Source: Pedobacter westerhofensis (GTDB lineage: Bacteria; Bacteroidota; Bacteroidia; Sphingobacteriales; Sphingobacteriaceae). From it: a stretch of DNA of 64,000 nt. The stretch is from positions 248,001 to 312,000 of the forward strand of contig NZ_FXTN01000003.1 of NCBI RefSeq assembly GCF_900182595.1, read 5' to 3'. A model generated the notes under the pieces. It was given only the letters and a program-made list of their open reading frames with translations. It was not told the DNA's origin and made no database searches. Shown one piece after another: positions 1 through 9,022 of the stretch (positions are counted from its first letter, which is position 1; the number at the start of each line of letters is the position of its first letter). The translations under genes were made by a program, and so were the position numbers.

Positions 1-275
1 GTACATTTGTTCCTCTAAAGTAGGTGTATGCTGCGAGTCGTACTTGTCATTTTCAGCTTTCAGGTCCTCATCGATATCCATCGCATTGATATTCCGGTGA
101 ATTTCTCTCTTCACGCCCTCGGATGCATCTTTGAAATCCCTGATTCCTTTTCCAAGGCCTCTTGCCAGTTCGGGCAGTTTCTTGCCACCGAACAATAGCA
201 TCACCACGCCAAGGATCAGCATGATCTCTCCCCCGCCCATATTTAAAAATTCTAATATCACTCCAGCATTCATAT
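1..275 (-). CDS. tatA: Sec-independent translocase TatA-like protein (3' end cut by window)
   Basis: Pore-forming component of the twin-arginine system, which exports folded proteins across the inner membrane. The reading frame is open from the ATG at 275 to the window edge, so 91 residues are visible and the C-terminus is missing. A single membrane helix (about residues 15-30, rich in Leu, Val, Met and Ile) is followed by [16 protein letters not shown], the hinge and amphipathic helix typical of TatA/E. An acidic tail ([10 protein letters not shown]) follows. Met12 (MGGGEI) is an alternative start. TatA and TatB are hard to separate by sequence alone; the short amphipathic part favours TatA. 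The next gene lies about 50 bp upstream on the same strand. Confidence 0.85.
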
Positions 276-325
276 CAACATTTTTATTAAATCCCTACAA
301 ATATAATCATTTTAAAACCAATTAT

Positions 326-1579
326 TTATTTTGCGATCCATGCTTCCGGATTCAGTTTAGACTGTCCCCGCATGATTTCAAAATGTAATACCGGCCCGTC
401 AGAAGTCGTAGCAACGCTTCCGATGTTCTGACGTGTTTCTACTTTATCGCCCTTGGCTACAGAAGATGACCTCAGGTTCTGGTAGATCGTAAAGTAATCA
501 CCATGACGGATTGCCACTACATAGATCCCCTGGATCATCCTTACAAACAGCACTTCCCCGCCAAATACTGCTCTTACCGCAGCACCGTCGGCTGTCAGGA
601 TATTCACCCCGTCGTTGGTGTAACTGGCTTCGCCTTCAGTATGCCTTCCAAAGTTCTCCGTAATAGAACCCTGTCCTACCGGCCATGGCAAACGCCCTCT
701 GTTATTTTCAAATCCTGCAGATAACTTCGCCGCCTCAGGTGTAGAGGTCAGGTAATTACTGTTGGTTTTTGCTTTTTCTACCGGTGCAGCTTTATTTTCC
801 GCTCTGGCTTTAGCCGCAGCTGCCCGTGCTTCGTCTTCTGCTTTCTTTCTGGCGATCGCAATTTCCCTGCTGATCGCATCCCTGATTGCACGGTCTACCG
901 CCTGCTGTTGTTTTCTACGCTTGGCAATATCGCGCCCAAGCTCTTTTTCCTGCCTGCTCACCTGGTTTAAAACAGAGGCTTGCTCCCTCTTGTTCCTGGC
1001 CAGCTTGTCCTGTTCTGATTCCTGTTCGCGCAGCAGATTGCTTTTCGCTTTCAGGCTTTTGTCCAGTACTACAATTTTATAGTTTAGGTTCTTTTCCGTA
1101 CCCTGGATGTAATCCGCCTGTTTCTTGCGGTACTGGCCAAATTGCTGCAGGTACTTAATTCTTTTGTAGGCCTGGTTAAAATCACGCGCAGCAAAGATAA
1201 ACATCATCTTATCGTATGAATTCCTGTTGCGCTGTGCAAACCTGATCATCCCTGCATATTCCTTTTTTAACTGTGCCAGCTGACCTTGCAGTGAATGTAC
1301 GGTATTCGTATTTTCATGGATCTCACTATCCAGGTTTTTTATTTCCGAGTTGATGACAGTAATTTTGTTCTGCATCAGGTTAATCTTGGCGCTCAATGCA
1401 CGGATCTCCCCTAAGGTGAGCTTCTTGCTTTGGGAAGCTTTATCCAAATTTCGCTGTAGTAGCTCAATTTCCCGTTGTATAGCCTCTTTTTTTCTCTTCA
1501 GCTGTGAACTGCTTTGCGCAACCGCAGTTGATGCAAACGCAAAAAATAAAAGAAACAAAAGTAATTTGTGTAGCTTCAT
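326..1579 (-). CDS. EnvC-like murein hydrolase activator (degenerate M23/LytM domain)
   Basis: Secreted protein of 417 residues. A signal peptide (about 1-22, ending AVAQ) is followed by a long charged coiled coil (about 23-245) and a C-terminal M23/LytM domain (about 295-415), the architecture of EnvC, which activates amidases at the division site. Most of the usual zinc ligands are absent. Where active enzymes have HxGxD this protein reads NDGVNI. The central histidine region reads YFTIYQNL. Of the final HxH only the second histidine remains (VLHFEI). This argues for a non-catalytic activator. It sits downstream of the DUF4292 and TPR genes on the same strand, a grouping I recall from other Bacteroidota. 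Confidence 0.85.
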   Translation of the reverse strand: MKLHKLLLFLLFFAFASTAVAQSSSQLKRKKEAIQREIELLQRNLDKASQSKKLTLGEIRALSAKINLMQNKITVINSEIKNLDSEIHENTNTVHSLQGQLAQLKKEYAGMIRFAQRNRNSYDKMMFIFAARDFNQAYKRIKYLQQFGQYRKKQADYIQGTEKNLNYKIVVLDKSLKAKSNLLREQESEQDKLARNKREQASVLNQVSRQEKELGRDIAKRRKQQQAVDRAIRDAISREIAIARKKAEDEARAAAAKARAENKAAPVEKAKTNSNYLTSTPEAAKLSAGFENNRGRLPWPVGQGSITENFGRHTEGEASYTNDGVNILTADGAAVRAVFGGEVLFVRMIQGIYVVAIRHGDYFTIYQNLRSSSVAKGDKVETRQNIGSVATTSDGPVLHFEIMRGQSKLNPEAWIAK

Positions 1580-1601
1580 TGCATCAAAAGTATAAAAAAA
1601 T

Positions 1602-2399
1602 TTAGTTTATTAACTCAAACCTTTTAGGAACACTGAACGGAAAATCAAGGGGAACATTACGTTCTATCTTATTAAAATCGAATGAAATATTGGTTTTTTT
1701 CGTACCCGAAACCGAGTTTATCTTGGTTACCGACGGAAAAAGCGCCCCCGTTACATCCTGATAATCCGAATATGCTACTTTCAGCGCCTGCCCGGCTTTG
1801 GCATCGTTGAGGTTCAGTTCAGCAGTTTTCAGCAGCGTATTAAAAAGTACCCGGTAACCTAAACCTGTTTTATCTCCGGAAAGTGTAAAGATACCGCCAT
1901 TCAGGTCTACCACAGAACGCTCCGTCATCAGCTCATCGATCGTATTTCCTGTCAGCACCGATTGCAGCATTTTAAAGGTCACCTGTTTGCTGGTAAATTT
2001 ATAGATATAGCTGAATGGTTTTTTGATGGCCAGCGACTGCAGGTTGTTTCTTACAATCAGGCTGTCCGGAGTGATCAGCGCCCGGGCTACTTCAATTCCT
2101 GCAATGGCAGTCATGCTGATCCAGATCATTTCATCCTTTTTCACCCTGATGTTCACGGATACACCATTCTCCTTGCCCTCAATCTCCAGGTTTACCTTTC
2201 CTTTCAGCGAAAGGGTAGTATAGGGCAGGTCTTTAGATTTTAAGGTCTTCAGGTTCTCCAGTTTTTTGGTGTTCAGCACCGGTGCTACGGTTTCTGCTGC
2301 GGGCGGCGCCTTAACAATCGCCTTCTTAGACTTGCATCCTGCCGCAATCAGCAGCAGCGACAGCACCAGCAGGCTATTTAAAGTATTTCTTCTCATCAA
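1602..2399 (-). CDS. DUF4292-family lipoprotein
   Basis: A 265-residue lipoprotein. The N-terminus has a signal sequence ending in a lipobox (LIAAGC, Cys about position 22), so it should be anchored to a membrane. The rest is predicted beta-rich and matches the DUF4292 pattern, which I recall as related in fold to LolB/LppX-type lipid-binding proteins; that link is inference. Its 5' end overlaps the stop of the TPR gene by 26 bp, so translation is probably coupled, and it is followed 22 bp later by the EnvC-like gene. Met2, three bases downstream, is an equally possible start. A role in envelope maintenance is suggested by context only. Confidence 0.75.
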   Translation of the reverse strand: MMRRNTLNSLLVLSLLLIAAGCKSKKAIVKAPPAAETVAPVLNTKKLENLKTLKSKDLPYTTLSLKGKVNLEIEGKENGVSVNIRVKKDEMIWISMTAIAGIEVARALITPDSLIVRNNLQSLAIKKPFSYIYKFTSKQVTFKMLQSVLTGNTIDELMTERSVVDLNGGIFTLSGDKTGLGYRVLFNTLLKTAELNLNDAKAGQALKVAYSDYQDVTGALFPSVTKINSVSGTKKTNISFDFNKIERNVPLDFPFSVPKRFELIN

Positions 2400-3798
2400 T
2401 TTTTCGTTTTAACAGCGTTGAATCATTTCCTGCATCCCTGGATTTTTTCCATTGAACCACCGCATTGTCCGGCTCACCCAGCAGGAAAAGGATATCGCCG
2501 TAATGCTCCAGGTAAACACTATTTTCAGCTTCCTTGTTTTCCAGGGCTTTTTCTATCCAGGTCCTGGCTACAGCATACTTGCCTCCTTTTAGTAAAATCA
2601 GCGCATAGGTATCAGCAATCGAAGCATCATCAGGCAGCGCCCGGGCGGCAACATCGATCAGCGCAACCGCTTTATTTAAGTTCTCGTTCCGCAGGGCAAG
2701 ATAGTAGGCATAGTTGTTCATGATCAGGTAATTTTGCGGATCAAGCATCACTGCCTTTTCAAAAGCCACATCTGCCGCATCAGGCTTGCGCTCATCGATC
2801 AGGATCTCTGCCTTTAAAGCAAAGATCAGCGCCTGCAGTTCCTTATTTTCCCCATCCAGTGACAGTGCCGTTTTGATATGCCCCAGCGCGGCATCGTTCT
2901 GCTCTTCACGGTGCAAGGCAAAAGCCATATAATAGTATAAGATAGCCTGGTTTGGGTAAACCGACAAAGCAGCTTCGCCCATTTCTATCATTTGTTTGTA
3001 TTGGCCCAGAAGGATATGGATATTCAGCACCTTTTCCCAGACGCCATACAGCTGATCGCTGATCTTTAAAGCCTTTTTATAGCTTCGCAGTGCCCCGGGC
3101 AGGTTTCCGCTTTCGTAAAGGATATCCCCCGAAAGCGCGAAATAAAGGGGATCTTCCAGATGTGCCGGCGCAATATTTTTTAAGATACGTGCCGCAGCAG
3201 TAAAATTTTTCTGTCCTGCATACAGTGTGGCCACTGCCATAGAGTCGGCTGGCAGCGGATCTGCAGCTATTCTTTGCTTTGCCCTGTTAATGGAGGCCGA
3301 CGTACCAAATTTCTTTTCCAGCAGGTCGTACGCGGCCAGCGCCTCCTCTTTTTTACCGGCGATAGACAGTGCATTCGCCCTGTCAAAATAAAAGCTTTTC
3401 TGTTCCGGCGAAAGCCTGATCAGCTGATCAAAAGCCGGGATCAGCTGGGCCATATTGCCGGTAGTTTTATACAATTCTGCCAGTAGCTTCCAATACCAGA
3501 GGTTGTTCCTATCCAGCTTAACTGCCGTTTTGATGGCCGCTTCGGCCTCAGGCATTTTATTCTGCCTGAAATTCAGCAGCGCAATCTCGTACCAGGCAGC
3601 GGCATTCCCCGGATCCAGGGCCGCAACCCTGCTGAAACTCTCGTTGCTCTTTTCGTAGTTCTCGTTCAGTTTGTCCTTCAGCCCTTCAAAGAAAAGTTGT
3701 TTGATGATGGTATTGTCGCGCACAGAAATTGTTGCCTGCTGTCCTGCAGCATGCATTCCCGTAAAAAGTACACAGCATAAAACAACAATTCTGTTCAT
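2374..3798 (-). CDS. Secreted tetratricopeptide repeat protein
   Basis: 474 residues beginning with a signal peptide (MNRIVVLCCVLFTGMHAAGQ). The remainder is a run of degenerate 34-residue TPR helices, seen as recurring patterns such as DPGNAAAWYEIALLNF, DPQNYLIMNNYAYYLAL and YAVARTWIEKALENKE. TPR arrays mediate protein-protein contacts, so a periplasmic scaffold role is likely. It is the first gene of a three-gene overlapping set with the DUF4292 lipoprotein and the EnvC-like protein, which suggests a joint function at the cell envelope. The specific partner is not evident from the sequence. Confidence 0.8.
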   Translation of the reverse strand: MNRIVVLCCVLFTGMHAAGQQATISVRDNTIIKQLFFEGLKDKLNENYEKSNESFSRVAALDPGNAAAWYEIALLNFRQNKMPEAEAAIKTAVKLDRNNLWYWKLLAELYKTTGNMAQLIPAFDQLIRLSPEQKSFYFDRANALSIAGKKEEALAAYDLLEKKFGTSASINRAKQRIAADPLPADSMAVATLYAGQKNFTAAARILKNIAPAHLEDPLYFALSGDILYESGNLPGALRSYKKALKISDQLYGVWEKVLNIHILLGQYKQMIEMGEAALSVYPNQAILYYYMAFALHREEQNDAALGHIKTALSLDGENKELQALIFALKAEILIDERKPDAADVAFEKAVMLDPQNYLIMNNYAYYLALRNENLNKAVALIDVAARALPDDASIADTYALILLKGGKYAVARTWIEKALENKEAENSVYLEHYGDILFLLGEPDNAVVQWKKSRDAGNDSTLLKRKIDEKKYFK

Positions 3799-3866
3799 TC
3801 AAAATCCATTTACCGGTATATTGTATCTATTTTTTTCTTGCGTATCAGTAGAATCAGCGGTTCATT

Positions 3867-4298
3867 TTATTTACCCGTATGTCCGTATCCGCCTTCGCCC
3901 CGTGCAGTATCACTCAGTTCTTCAACAGTTTCCCAACTGATAGTTTCATGTTTCGCAATCACCATCTGCGCAATCCTGTCACCATTGTTCACTACAAAAT
4001 CAGTATCAGAAAGATTAACCAGCAATACCTTGATCTCTCCACGGTAATCTGCATCAATGGTTCCCGGAGAATTCACAATGCTGATGCCATGTTTATAGGC
4101 CAAGCCACTTCTCGGGCGGATCTGCGCTTCGTAGCCAACCGGCAATTCTATATGTAATCCTGTAGGGACAAGGATACGCTGCAAAGGTTTAATTACAATT
4201 TCTTCCGGTGTAAAAGCTCTCATGTCCATTCCGGCTGCGTGAGCAGTTTCATACTGAGGCAATGCCAGTCCTGATTTGTTGATAATATTAATCTTCAT
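3867..4298 (-). CDS. dut: dUTP diphosphatase
   Basis: Hydrolyses dUTP to dUMP and pyrophosphate, which keeps uracil out of DNA and supplies the dTMP precursor. The 143-residue length is usual for the trimeric enzyme. All five conserved motifs are present in order: [28 protein letters not shown] (with the catalytic aspartate), GDRIAQMV and the C-terminal [10 protein letters not shown]. It lies between the TPR gene (68 bp downstream) and the flippase gene on the same strand, with no obvious functional link to either. Confidence 0.97.
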   Translation of the reverse strand: MKINIINKSGLALPQYETAHAAGMDMRAFTPEEIVIKPLQRILVPTGLHIELPVGYEAQIRPRSGLAYKHGISIVNSPGTIDADYRGEIKVLLVNLSDTDFVVNNGDRIAQMVIAKHETISWETVEELSDTARGEGGYGHTGK

Positions 4299-4393
4299 CT
4301 GTAATATAAGGTTTTATTAATTTATTATTTATTCTGCCAGCAATTTGCTCATTCGTTACTTCTTTCACAATTAATCAAATTTCTGCTGCCGGC

Positions 4394-5884
4394 TTACTTC
4401 CCTTTTGCAAGCAACACTTTTACTTCATCTTTTTCCACATAGCATATTCCTGCAAGGAACAGCAGCAGCAATCCGTTGCCGATATAGATATTTCTGTGGA
4501 ACACCCAGAATGACAATACCACCAGCACCACAGAAATCAGCAGATAGGCCAGGATCCTGTTCAGCTGATAGGGAATCGGGTAATATTTTTGACCCAGCAC
4601 ATACGAAATCACCATCATCACGGAGTATGCCAGCATAGATACCCATGCAGAGCCCATATAGCTGTATTTTGGAATAAGAACAAGATTGAAAACAATCGTG
4701 ATCACCGCACCTATCATTGAAATATACAGCCCGTATTTTGTCTGGTCAGACAACCTGTACCAGATCGAAAGGTTCATATAGATCCCCAGGCAGACATAGC
4801 CAAACAGCAGATAAGGCACTGCCGGCAGCCCAACCCAATAGGCTTTGTTCTGAATGAAATGTTTAAGCAGTTCGATATTGGCAACCAGCGCCACAAACAA
4901 TAACGATAGCGCAATCACAAAATAGTGCAGTATAGTTGCATAGGTATTTCTTGCATTTGCCTGTTTCGCATGACTGAAGAAGAAAGGCTCGGCACCCAGG
5001 CGGAATGCAGTAATAAAAATACTTAAGAATATGGCAATCTTGCACACTGCACCGTAGATCCCTACCTGAACATCCGCAATTGCATCCGGAAGCAACCTGC
5101 TCAGCACAATTTTATCCAGGTTTTCATTCACTATAAAGGATAGGTTGGCCACCAGAATAGGCCAGCTGTAAGAAAGCATTTTATAGAAAAGTTCTTTATC
5201 AAACCGGAACCTGATTTGAAGGAACTCAGGCAGCAGCAGTAAAAACGTCACTGCACTTGCAATCAGGTTTGATATAAACACATAACCAACCCATCCCGGG
5301 CGGTACCATGATTCAAACCATGCACCAGCGCTCCCCTGATTGCTGATGATCAGCGGAACCACATAAATAAAAAACAGGTTAAAACCAACGAAAGTTCCTA
5401 TGTTCAGGAATTTGATCAGGCTGTACTTAAACGCCTTATCATCCGCCCTCAATTTTGCAAAGGGAATTACACAAATTGCATCCAGGAACAGCAGCCATAC
5501 AAAAAAGCGGATGTATTGCTGATAATCTAAAACCTGCGTTTTCTGCCCGTTGTTGATCCATGCCGCAATGGCGTCAGCAAATACATTGCCGCTGATCAGA
5601 AAGAGCAGCGCAATAAAGGCAATGCAGATAAATGAGTTATTGTAAACTTCCTGCTTTTTATCCTCATGTTTGTTCAGATAGCGGAAATAGGTGCTTTCCA
5701 TCCCGAATGCAAGTACTGCATTGATCAGTGAAGCATAACTGTACAAGGTAGTGAAGATACCATATACACTGGTCGCGTACACCTTCGTAAATAGGGGTGT
5801 TAAGATAAAATTAAACAGCCTTGAAAATACGGTACTGAGACCATATACTGCCGTCTGGCCTAAAAACTTTTTGATAACTGACAC
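4394..5884 (-). CDS. Polysaccharide flippase, Wzx/MATE-like (MOP superfamily)
   Basis: 496-residue integral membrane protein with about 12-14 hydrophobic segments. The N-terminus (KKFLGQTAVYGLSTVFSRL) has the typical look of the polysaccharide-transporter/Wzx branch of the MOP superfamily, which moves undecaprenyl-linked oligosaccharides across the inner membrane. The lipid-linked substrate cannot be read from the sequence. It is distant from the exopolysaccharide locus at the right end of the window and sits alone among housekeeping genes, between dut and acylphosphatase. Confidence 0.85.
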   Translation of the reverse strand: MSVIKKFLGQTAVYGLSTVFSRLFNFILTPLFTKVYATSVYGIFTTLYSYASLINAVLAFGMESTYFRYLNKHEDKKQEVYNNSFICIAFIALLFLISGNVFADAIAAWINNGQKTQVLDYQQYIRFFVWLLFLDAICVIPFAKLRADDKAFKYSLIKFLNIGTFVGFNLFFIYVVPLIISNQGSAGAWFESWYRPGWVGYVFISNLIASAVTFLLLLPEFLQIRFRFDKELFYKMLSYSWPILVANLSFIVNENLDKIVLSRLLPDAIADVQVGIYGAVCKIAIFLSIFITAFRLGAEPFFFSHAKQANARNTYATILHYFVIALSLLFVALVANIELLKHFIQNKAYWVGLPAVPYLLFGYVCLGIYMNLSIWYRLSDQTKYGLYISMIGAVITIVFNLVLIPKYSYMGSAWVSMLAYSVMMVISYVLGQKYYPIPYQLNRILAYLLISVVLVVLSFWVFHRNIYIGNGLLLLFLAGICYVEKDEVKVLLAKGK

Positions 5885-5915
5885 TGGACCGGGTTAAAAC
5901 GAATGATGAAGAGTA

Positions 5916-6188
5916 CTATTTTTTTATAATTTCAAAATTACGATAGTTTTTCAGTTCACCGGGACTAACCTCCACGTTTTCTATCTGCGAGCGGTCCGGT
6001 CCCTCATGGCACCATTCCAAAAACACTTCCAGCAGTGTATCATCACCTTCAGCCTCTATATATAAAGTTCCGTCCTTTTCGTTTCTGATCATTCCTCTCA
6101 CGCCCATTTGATCGGCCACTACTTTTGTGGTGTACCTAAAACCTACGCCCTGTACTTTACCCGTTATTTTAATCGTAATATGCTTCAT
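5916..6188 (-). CDS. acyP: Acylphosphatase
   Basis: Small cytosolic enzyme that hydrolyses acyl phosphates. The 90-residue length fits the family. The signature GKVQGVGFRY near the N-terminus carries the catalytic arginine, and VRGMIRNEKDGT carries the catalytic asparagine. It starts 31 bp after the flippase end and lies 3 bp downstream of the flavoprotein gene, so it is probably the last gene of a short operon with the flavoprotein and the amidohydrolase. Confidence 0.93.
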   Translation of the reverse strand: MKHITIKITGKVQGVGFRYTTKVVADQMGVRGMIRNEKDGTLYIEAEGDDTLLEVFLEWCHEGPDRSQIENVEVSPGELKNYRNFEIIKK

Positions 6189-6191
6189 AAT

Positions 6192-7142
6192 TTATTTTTC
6201 ATTGAACCGGCACAACTTCTCCTTTTCGGATAAAAAGTCCTGCCATATTTCTTCAAGTATCGTTTTTGCAGGACGGATAGCGTTCAGCATGGCCGAAACC
6301 TGGCCAATTTCCAGTTCGCCGTCTTCCATGTTGCCGTCAAACATACCTAATTTTGCTCTTCCCCGGCCTAACAATGATTTTAATGTGGATGGATCAGCCC
6401 CCTCCGCTTCTGCTGCTGCTATGGCAGCTTCCAGCGTATTTCGCAGCAACCGTACCGGGACCAGCTTCTGCAGGCGCAGCCTGGTATCCCCTTCTGCAGC
6501 CTTGATCACTTTATCTTTGAAAGCCGGATGAGCAGAAGATTCTTCGGCCACAGCAAATGCAGAGCCTACCTGTACGCCCTCAGCACCCAATGCCATCGCT
6601 GCGAGCATGCTCCTTCCTGAGGATATCCCGCCGGCTGCAATCACCGGAATACTCACATGATCAACGACCATTGGCACAAGGCACATGGTAGTGGTCTCTT
6701 CCCTACCGTTATGTCCTCCGGCTTCAAACCCTTCAGCAACGATAGCGTCTGCGCCCCATTCCTGGGCCTTCCCCGCAAACCTGGTATTGGATACCACATG
6801 CACTACAGTGATCCCCAGGTCTTTTAAAAATTCCGTCCATATTGCCGGATTACCTGCCGATGTAAATACAATCTTTACGTTTTCCTTCACAATGACATCC
6901 ATGATCTTTTCAGTACCAGGATGCAATAAGGGCACATTCACCGCAAATGGTTTATCAGTAGCTTTTTTAATTTTCTGAAGATGCTCCTTCAATACCTCGG
7001 GATACATTGAGCCGGCACCGATAATTCCCAAACCACCTGCTGAGGACACAGCCGAGGCCAGTTTCCAGCCGCTGCACCAGACCATACCAGCCTGGATGAT
7101 CGGATATTGAATATTGAACAATTCGGTTATTCGGTTAGACAT
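6192..7142 (-). CDS. NAD(P)H/FMN oxidoreductase of the nitronate monooxygenase/FabK family
   Basis: 316-residue TIM-barrel flavoprotein. The N-terminus (ITELFNIQYPIIQAGM, followed by AGGLGIIGAG) and the central AEGFEAGGHNG segment, with the expected catalytic histidine, are shared by 2-nitropropane dioxygenases and the enoyl-ACP reductase FabK. VIAAGGISSGRSMLAAMALGA is the FMN phosphate-binding region. Sequence alone does not separate nitronate detoxification from fatty-acid synthesis; the overall pattern looks at least as close to FabK. It is 10 bp downstream of the amidohydrolase gene and 3 bp upstream of acylphosphatase, an arrangement typical of one transcript. Confidence 0.85.
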   Translation of the reverse strand: MSNRITELFNIQYPIIQAGMVWCSGWKLASAVSSAGGLGIIGAGSMYPEVLKEHLQKIKKATDKPFAVNVPLLHPGTEKIMDVIVKENVKIVFTSAGNPAIWTEFLKDLGITVVHVVSNTRFAGKAQEWGADAIVAEGFEAGGHNGREETTTMCLVPMVVDHVSIPVIAAGGISSGRSMLAAMALGAEGVQVGSAFAVAEESSAHPAFKDKVIKAAEGDTRLRLQKLVPVRLLRNTLEAAIAAAEAEGADPSTLKSLLGRGRAKLGMFDGNMEDGELEIGQVSAMLNAIRPAKTILEEIWQDFLSEKEKLCRFNEK

Positions 7143-7152
7143 AGGTATGATA

Positions 7153-8328
7153 TTAAATTAAACGCTGAACCCGGCTTTCCGACGTCAGGCGCCGGCCTTC
7201 AGTCTTTGTGATCAGGTTCACACCGGGTTTCTTCCCTTTCTCAAAACTACCATATATCTTATCTTTTCCAAGAAAAAGTGCTCCATTTATCGTTGCCCAG
7301 CGCAACAATTCATCAAAAGATACTTCAGCCCTTTCCTGCAGGCTGTACATTTCTGCCAGTATGCTCAGCTGGTGATTACTCGCCAGGCTATCTGTTCCCA
7401 GCGTGAGCGTTAGCCCCGCATCCTTCAGCAGCGCGATATCCGGCAGCCTGTTCTCAATATAAAGATTTGCATTCGGACATAAGCACCAGTACAAACCCGC
7501 ATGCGTTGCCGCTGCAAATTCCAGGTCAGCCTTGCTGGTAAAGGTATTGTGCACCAGCAACGTTCTGGGTGCAGCGGACAGCAGCGGAAGATAAGTTTGA
7601 AGTGATGATTTCCCCTGTGCTTCAAAAAAAGAAATATCCAGGCCCAGGAATTCATATAGTTTAAGGAAATGACCGGTCTTGCTTTCAAAAAAAGCATTCT
7701 CATCCCCTGTTTCCTGGTTATGGATAGACACCGATTCTCCGCTGATCCCGGATACGGCATTGATTTCATTAAAAAGCTCGGCCGAGACCGAATAGGGTGC
7801 ATGCGGAACAATCGTTGCTTTCAGCGGCGCAAAGGCCTCCTGCGTAAGTTTCGCAGCAGCAATAATCTCCCCCGCCCTGCCGGGATTAAAACCCATGGCC
7901 TCAACAAAAGTATGGTAATAGATTTTGCTTTGCAGCTTTACGCTTTTTGAAACCGTCTGGTTGGATATATCGCCCACAGCAACTATGCCATTGGCAAACA
8001 TATCTTCATCAGCACGCAGCATGGCTGTTTCAATCTCCTCCGCAGAGGAATCGCGCTGCTGTATCACCTGCTGCACAAAACCGGGTAAACCAGTGTGCAT
8101 AGCGATTTTGCCCCTGAGATGTGAAAGCTCCAGGTGGCAGTGGGTATTCACCAGTCCGGGTATCAGTATACCTTCATGGTATTGTATATTTTTAATGTTT
8201 TTGGCAGCGGCCAGCTCTGCAGAAAGGACTTCTTCAACCGTACCGTCGTCATGTACTGCAATAACGCCGTTTTTCAGCGGTACAGAGCTGACAGGATAGA
8301 TCCATGATGCAGAAAGATAGGAAATCAT
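7153..8328 (-). CDS. Metal-dependent amidohydrolase (ATZ/TRZ-like deaminase branch)
   Basis: 391-residue amidohydrolase-superfamily protein. The first metal motif is seen in VNTHCHLELSH (HxH). Further conserved points are SIHNQET, LVHNT and the late aspartate motif TLGTDSLASNH. This set is typical of cytosolic hydrolases that deaminate purine or pterin-like or triazine-like substrates, and of the aminodeoxyfutalosine deaminase relatives; the true substrate is not clear. It is probably first in an operon with the FabK/NMO-type flavoprotein and acylphosphatase. Confidence 0.8.
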   Translation of the reverse strand: MISYLSASWIYPVSSVPLKNGVIAVHDDGTVEEVLSAELAAAKNIKNIQYHEGILIPGLVNTHCHLELSHLRGKIAMHTGLPGFVQQVIQQRDSSAEEIETAMLRADEDMFANGIVAVGDISNQTVSKSVKLQSKIYYHTFVEAMGFNPGRAGEIIAAAKLTQEAFAPLKATIVPHAPYSVSAELFNEINAVSGISGESVSIHNQETGDENAFFESKTGHFLKLYEFLGLDISFFEAQGKSSLQTYLPLLSAAPRTLLVHNTFTSKADLEFAAATHAGLYWCLCPNANLYIENRLPDIALLKDAGLTLTLGTDSLASNHQLSILAEMYSLQERAEVSFDELLRWATINGALFLGKDKIYGSFEKGKKPGVNLITKTEGRRLTSESRVQRLI

Positions 8329-8380
8329 ATTTTACAAATAACGGTTATTCCCAACAAAGCTGATAAAAATCGCCGCAGAA

Positions 8381-9022
8381 TTATACCGGTATCCTTTGCA
8401 GGATCGCTTTGCATGGCATTGCGGAAGTGATCACTACATCATGCCATTTGTGCAATGGGATATCGATAAAATCCCCCTTATGGAAAGAAAATACCTTATT
8501 TTCAACAATCACATCGCAACTGCCTTCAATCACCAGCAAACGCTCATAATGTTCGTGGTGCACTTCGCCTTCTATGGCTGTTGCGCAGATCAGCATGGTG
8601 GTCATTTCTGCTGTCTGTCCAAGTAATTTAATACGCGCACCTTTAAAGTCTGCGGGGGTGATCAGGTCCTCAGGATCAAACCAGTCTGTATAATCTTCTA
8701 TTTTTGAAAAATGTGTCAGCCGGGGGATTTCAGATGCAGGCCTCGGGTATTTCCGGGATTGGGGCGCACTTTTGTCAGCAGCGTTACCCTGGTGAAAGAA
8801 CTTTGAAAACAGATTTTCTCTCAGCCTGGCACTTGGTTCCACAGCATTTTCAAGCGAAAAGTATTCCAGGGCCATGCTAATTTCCATGATCTCATGCGCA
8901 ATCTCCGCCGGAAATTTGCTGGACATAATCAGTACTTCTGCATCTTCTTCGTCGGAAGTATCACCCAGAACATAAAGTTCCAATATTCCGGATGCTATAA
9001 ATTCCTGCAGATTCTTTTTCAT
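8381..9022 (-). CDS. Cupin-domain anti-sigma factor
   Basis: 213 residues in two parts. Residues 1-70 (LQEFIASGILELYVLG, then an acidic stretch) resemble the sigma-binding N-terminus of RskA-type anti-sigma factors. Residues about 113-213 form a cupin domain with a metal-binding-like cluster (EVHHEHYE, later HKWHD), as in the C-terminal half of ChrR. No membrane segment is visible and the zinc-binding HxxxCxxC motif of ChrR is absent, so it should be a soluble regulator that senses a small molecule or oxidant through the cupin. Its start overlaps the sigma gene stop by 4 bp, so the two are translationally coupled. Regulation of the upstream sigma factor is inferred from this. Confidence 0.75.
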   Translation of the reverse strand: MKKNLQEFIASGILELYVLGDTSDEEDAEVLIMSSKFPAEIAHEIMEISMALEYFSLENAVEPSARLRENLFSKFFHQGNAADKSAPQSRKYPRPASEIPRLTHFSKIEDYTDWFDPEDLITPADFKGARIKLLGQTAEMTTMLICATAIEGEVHHEHYERLLVIEGSCDVIVENKVFSFHKGDFIDIPLHKWHDVVITSAMPCKAILQRIPV

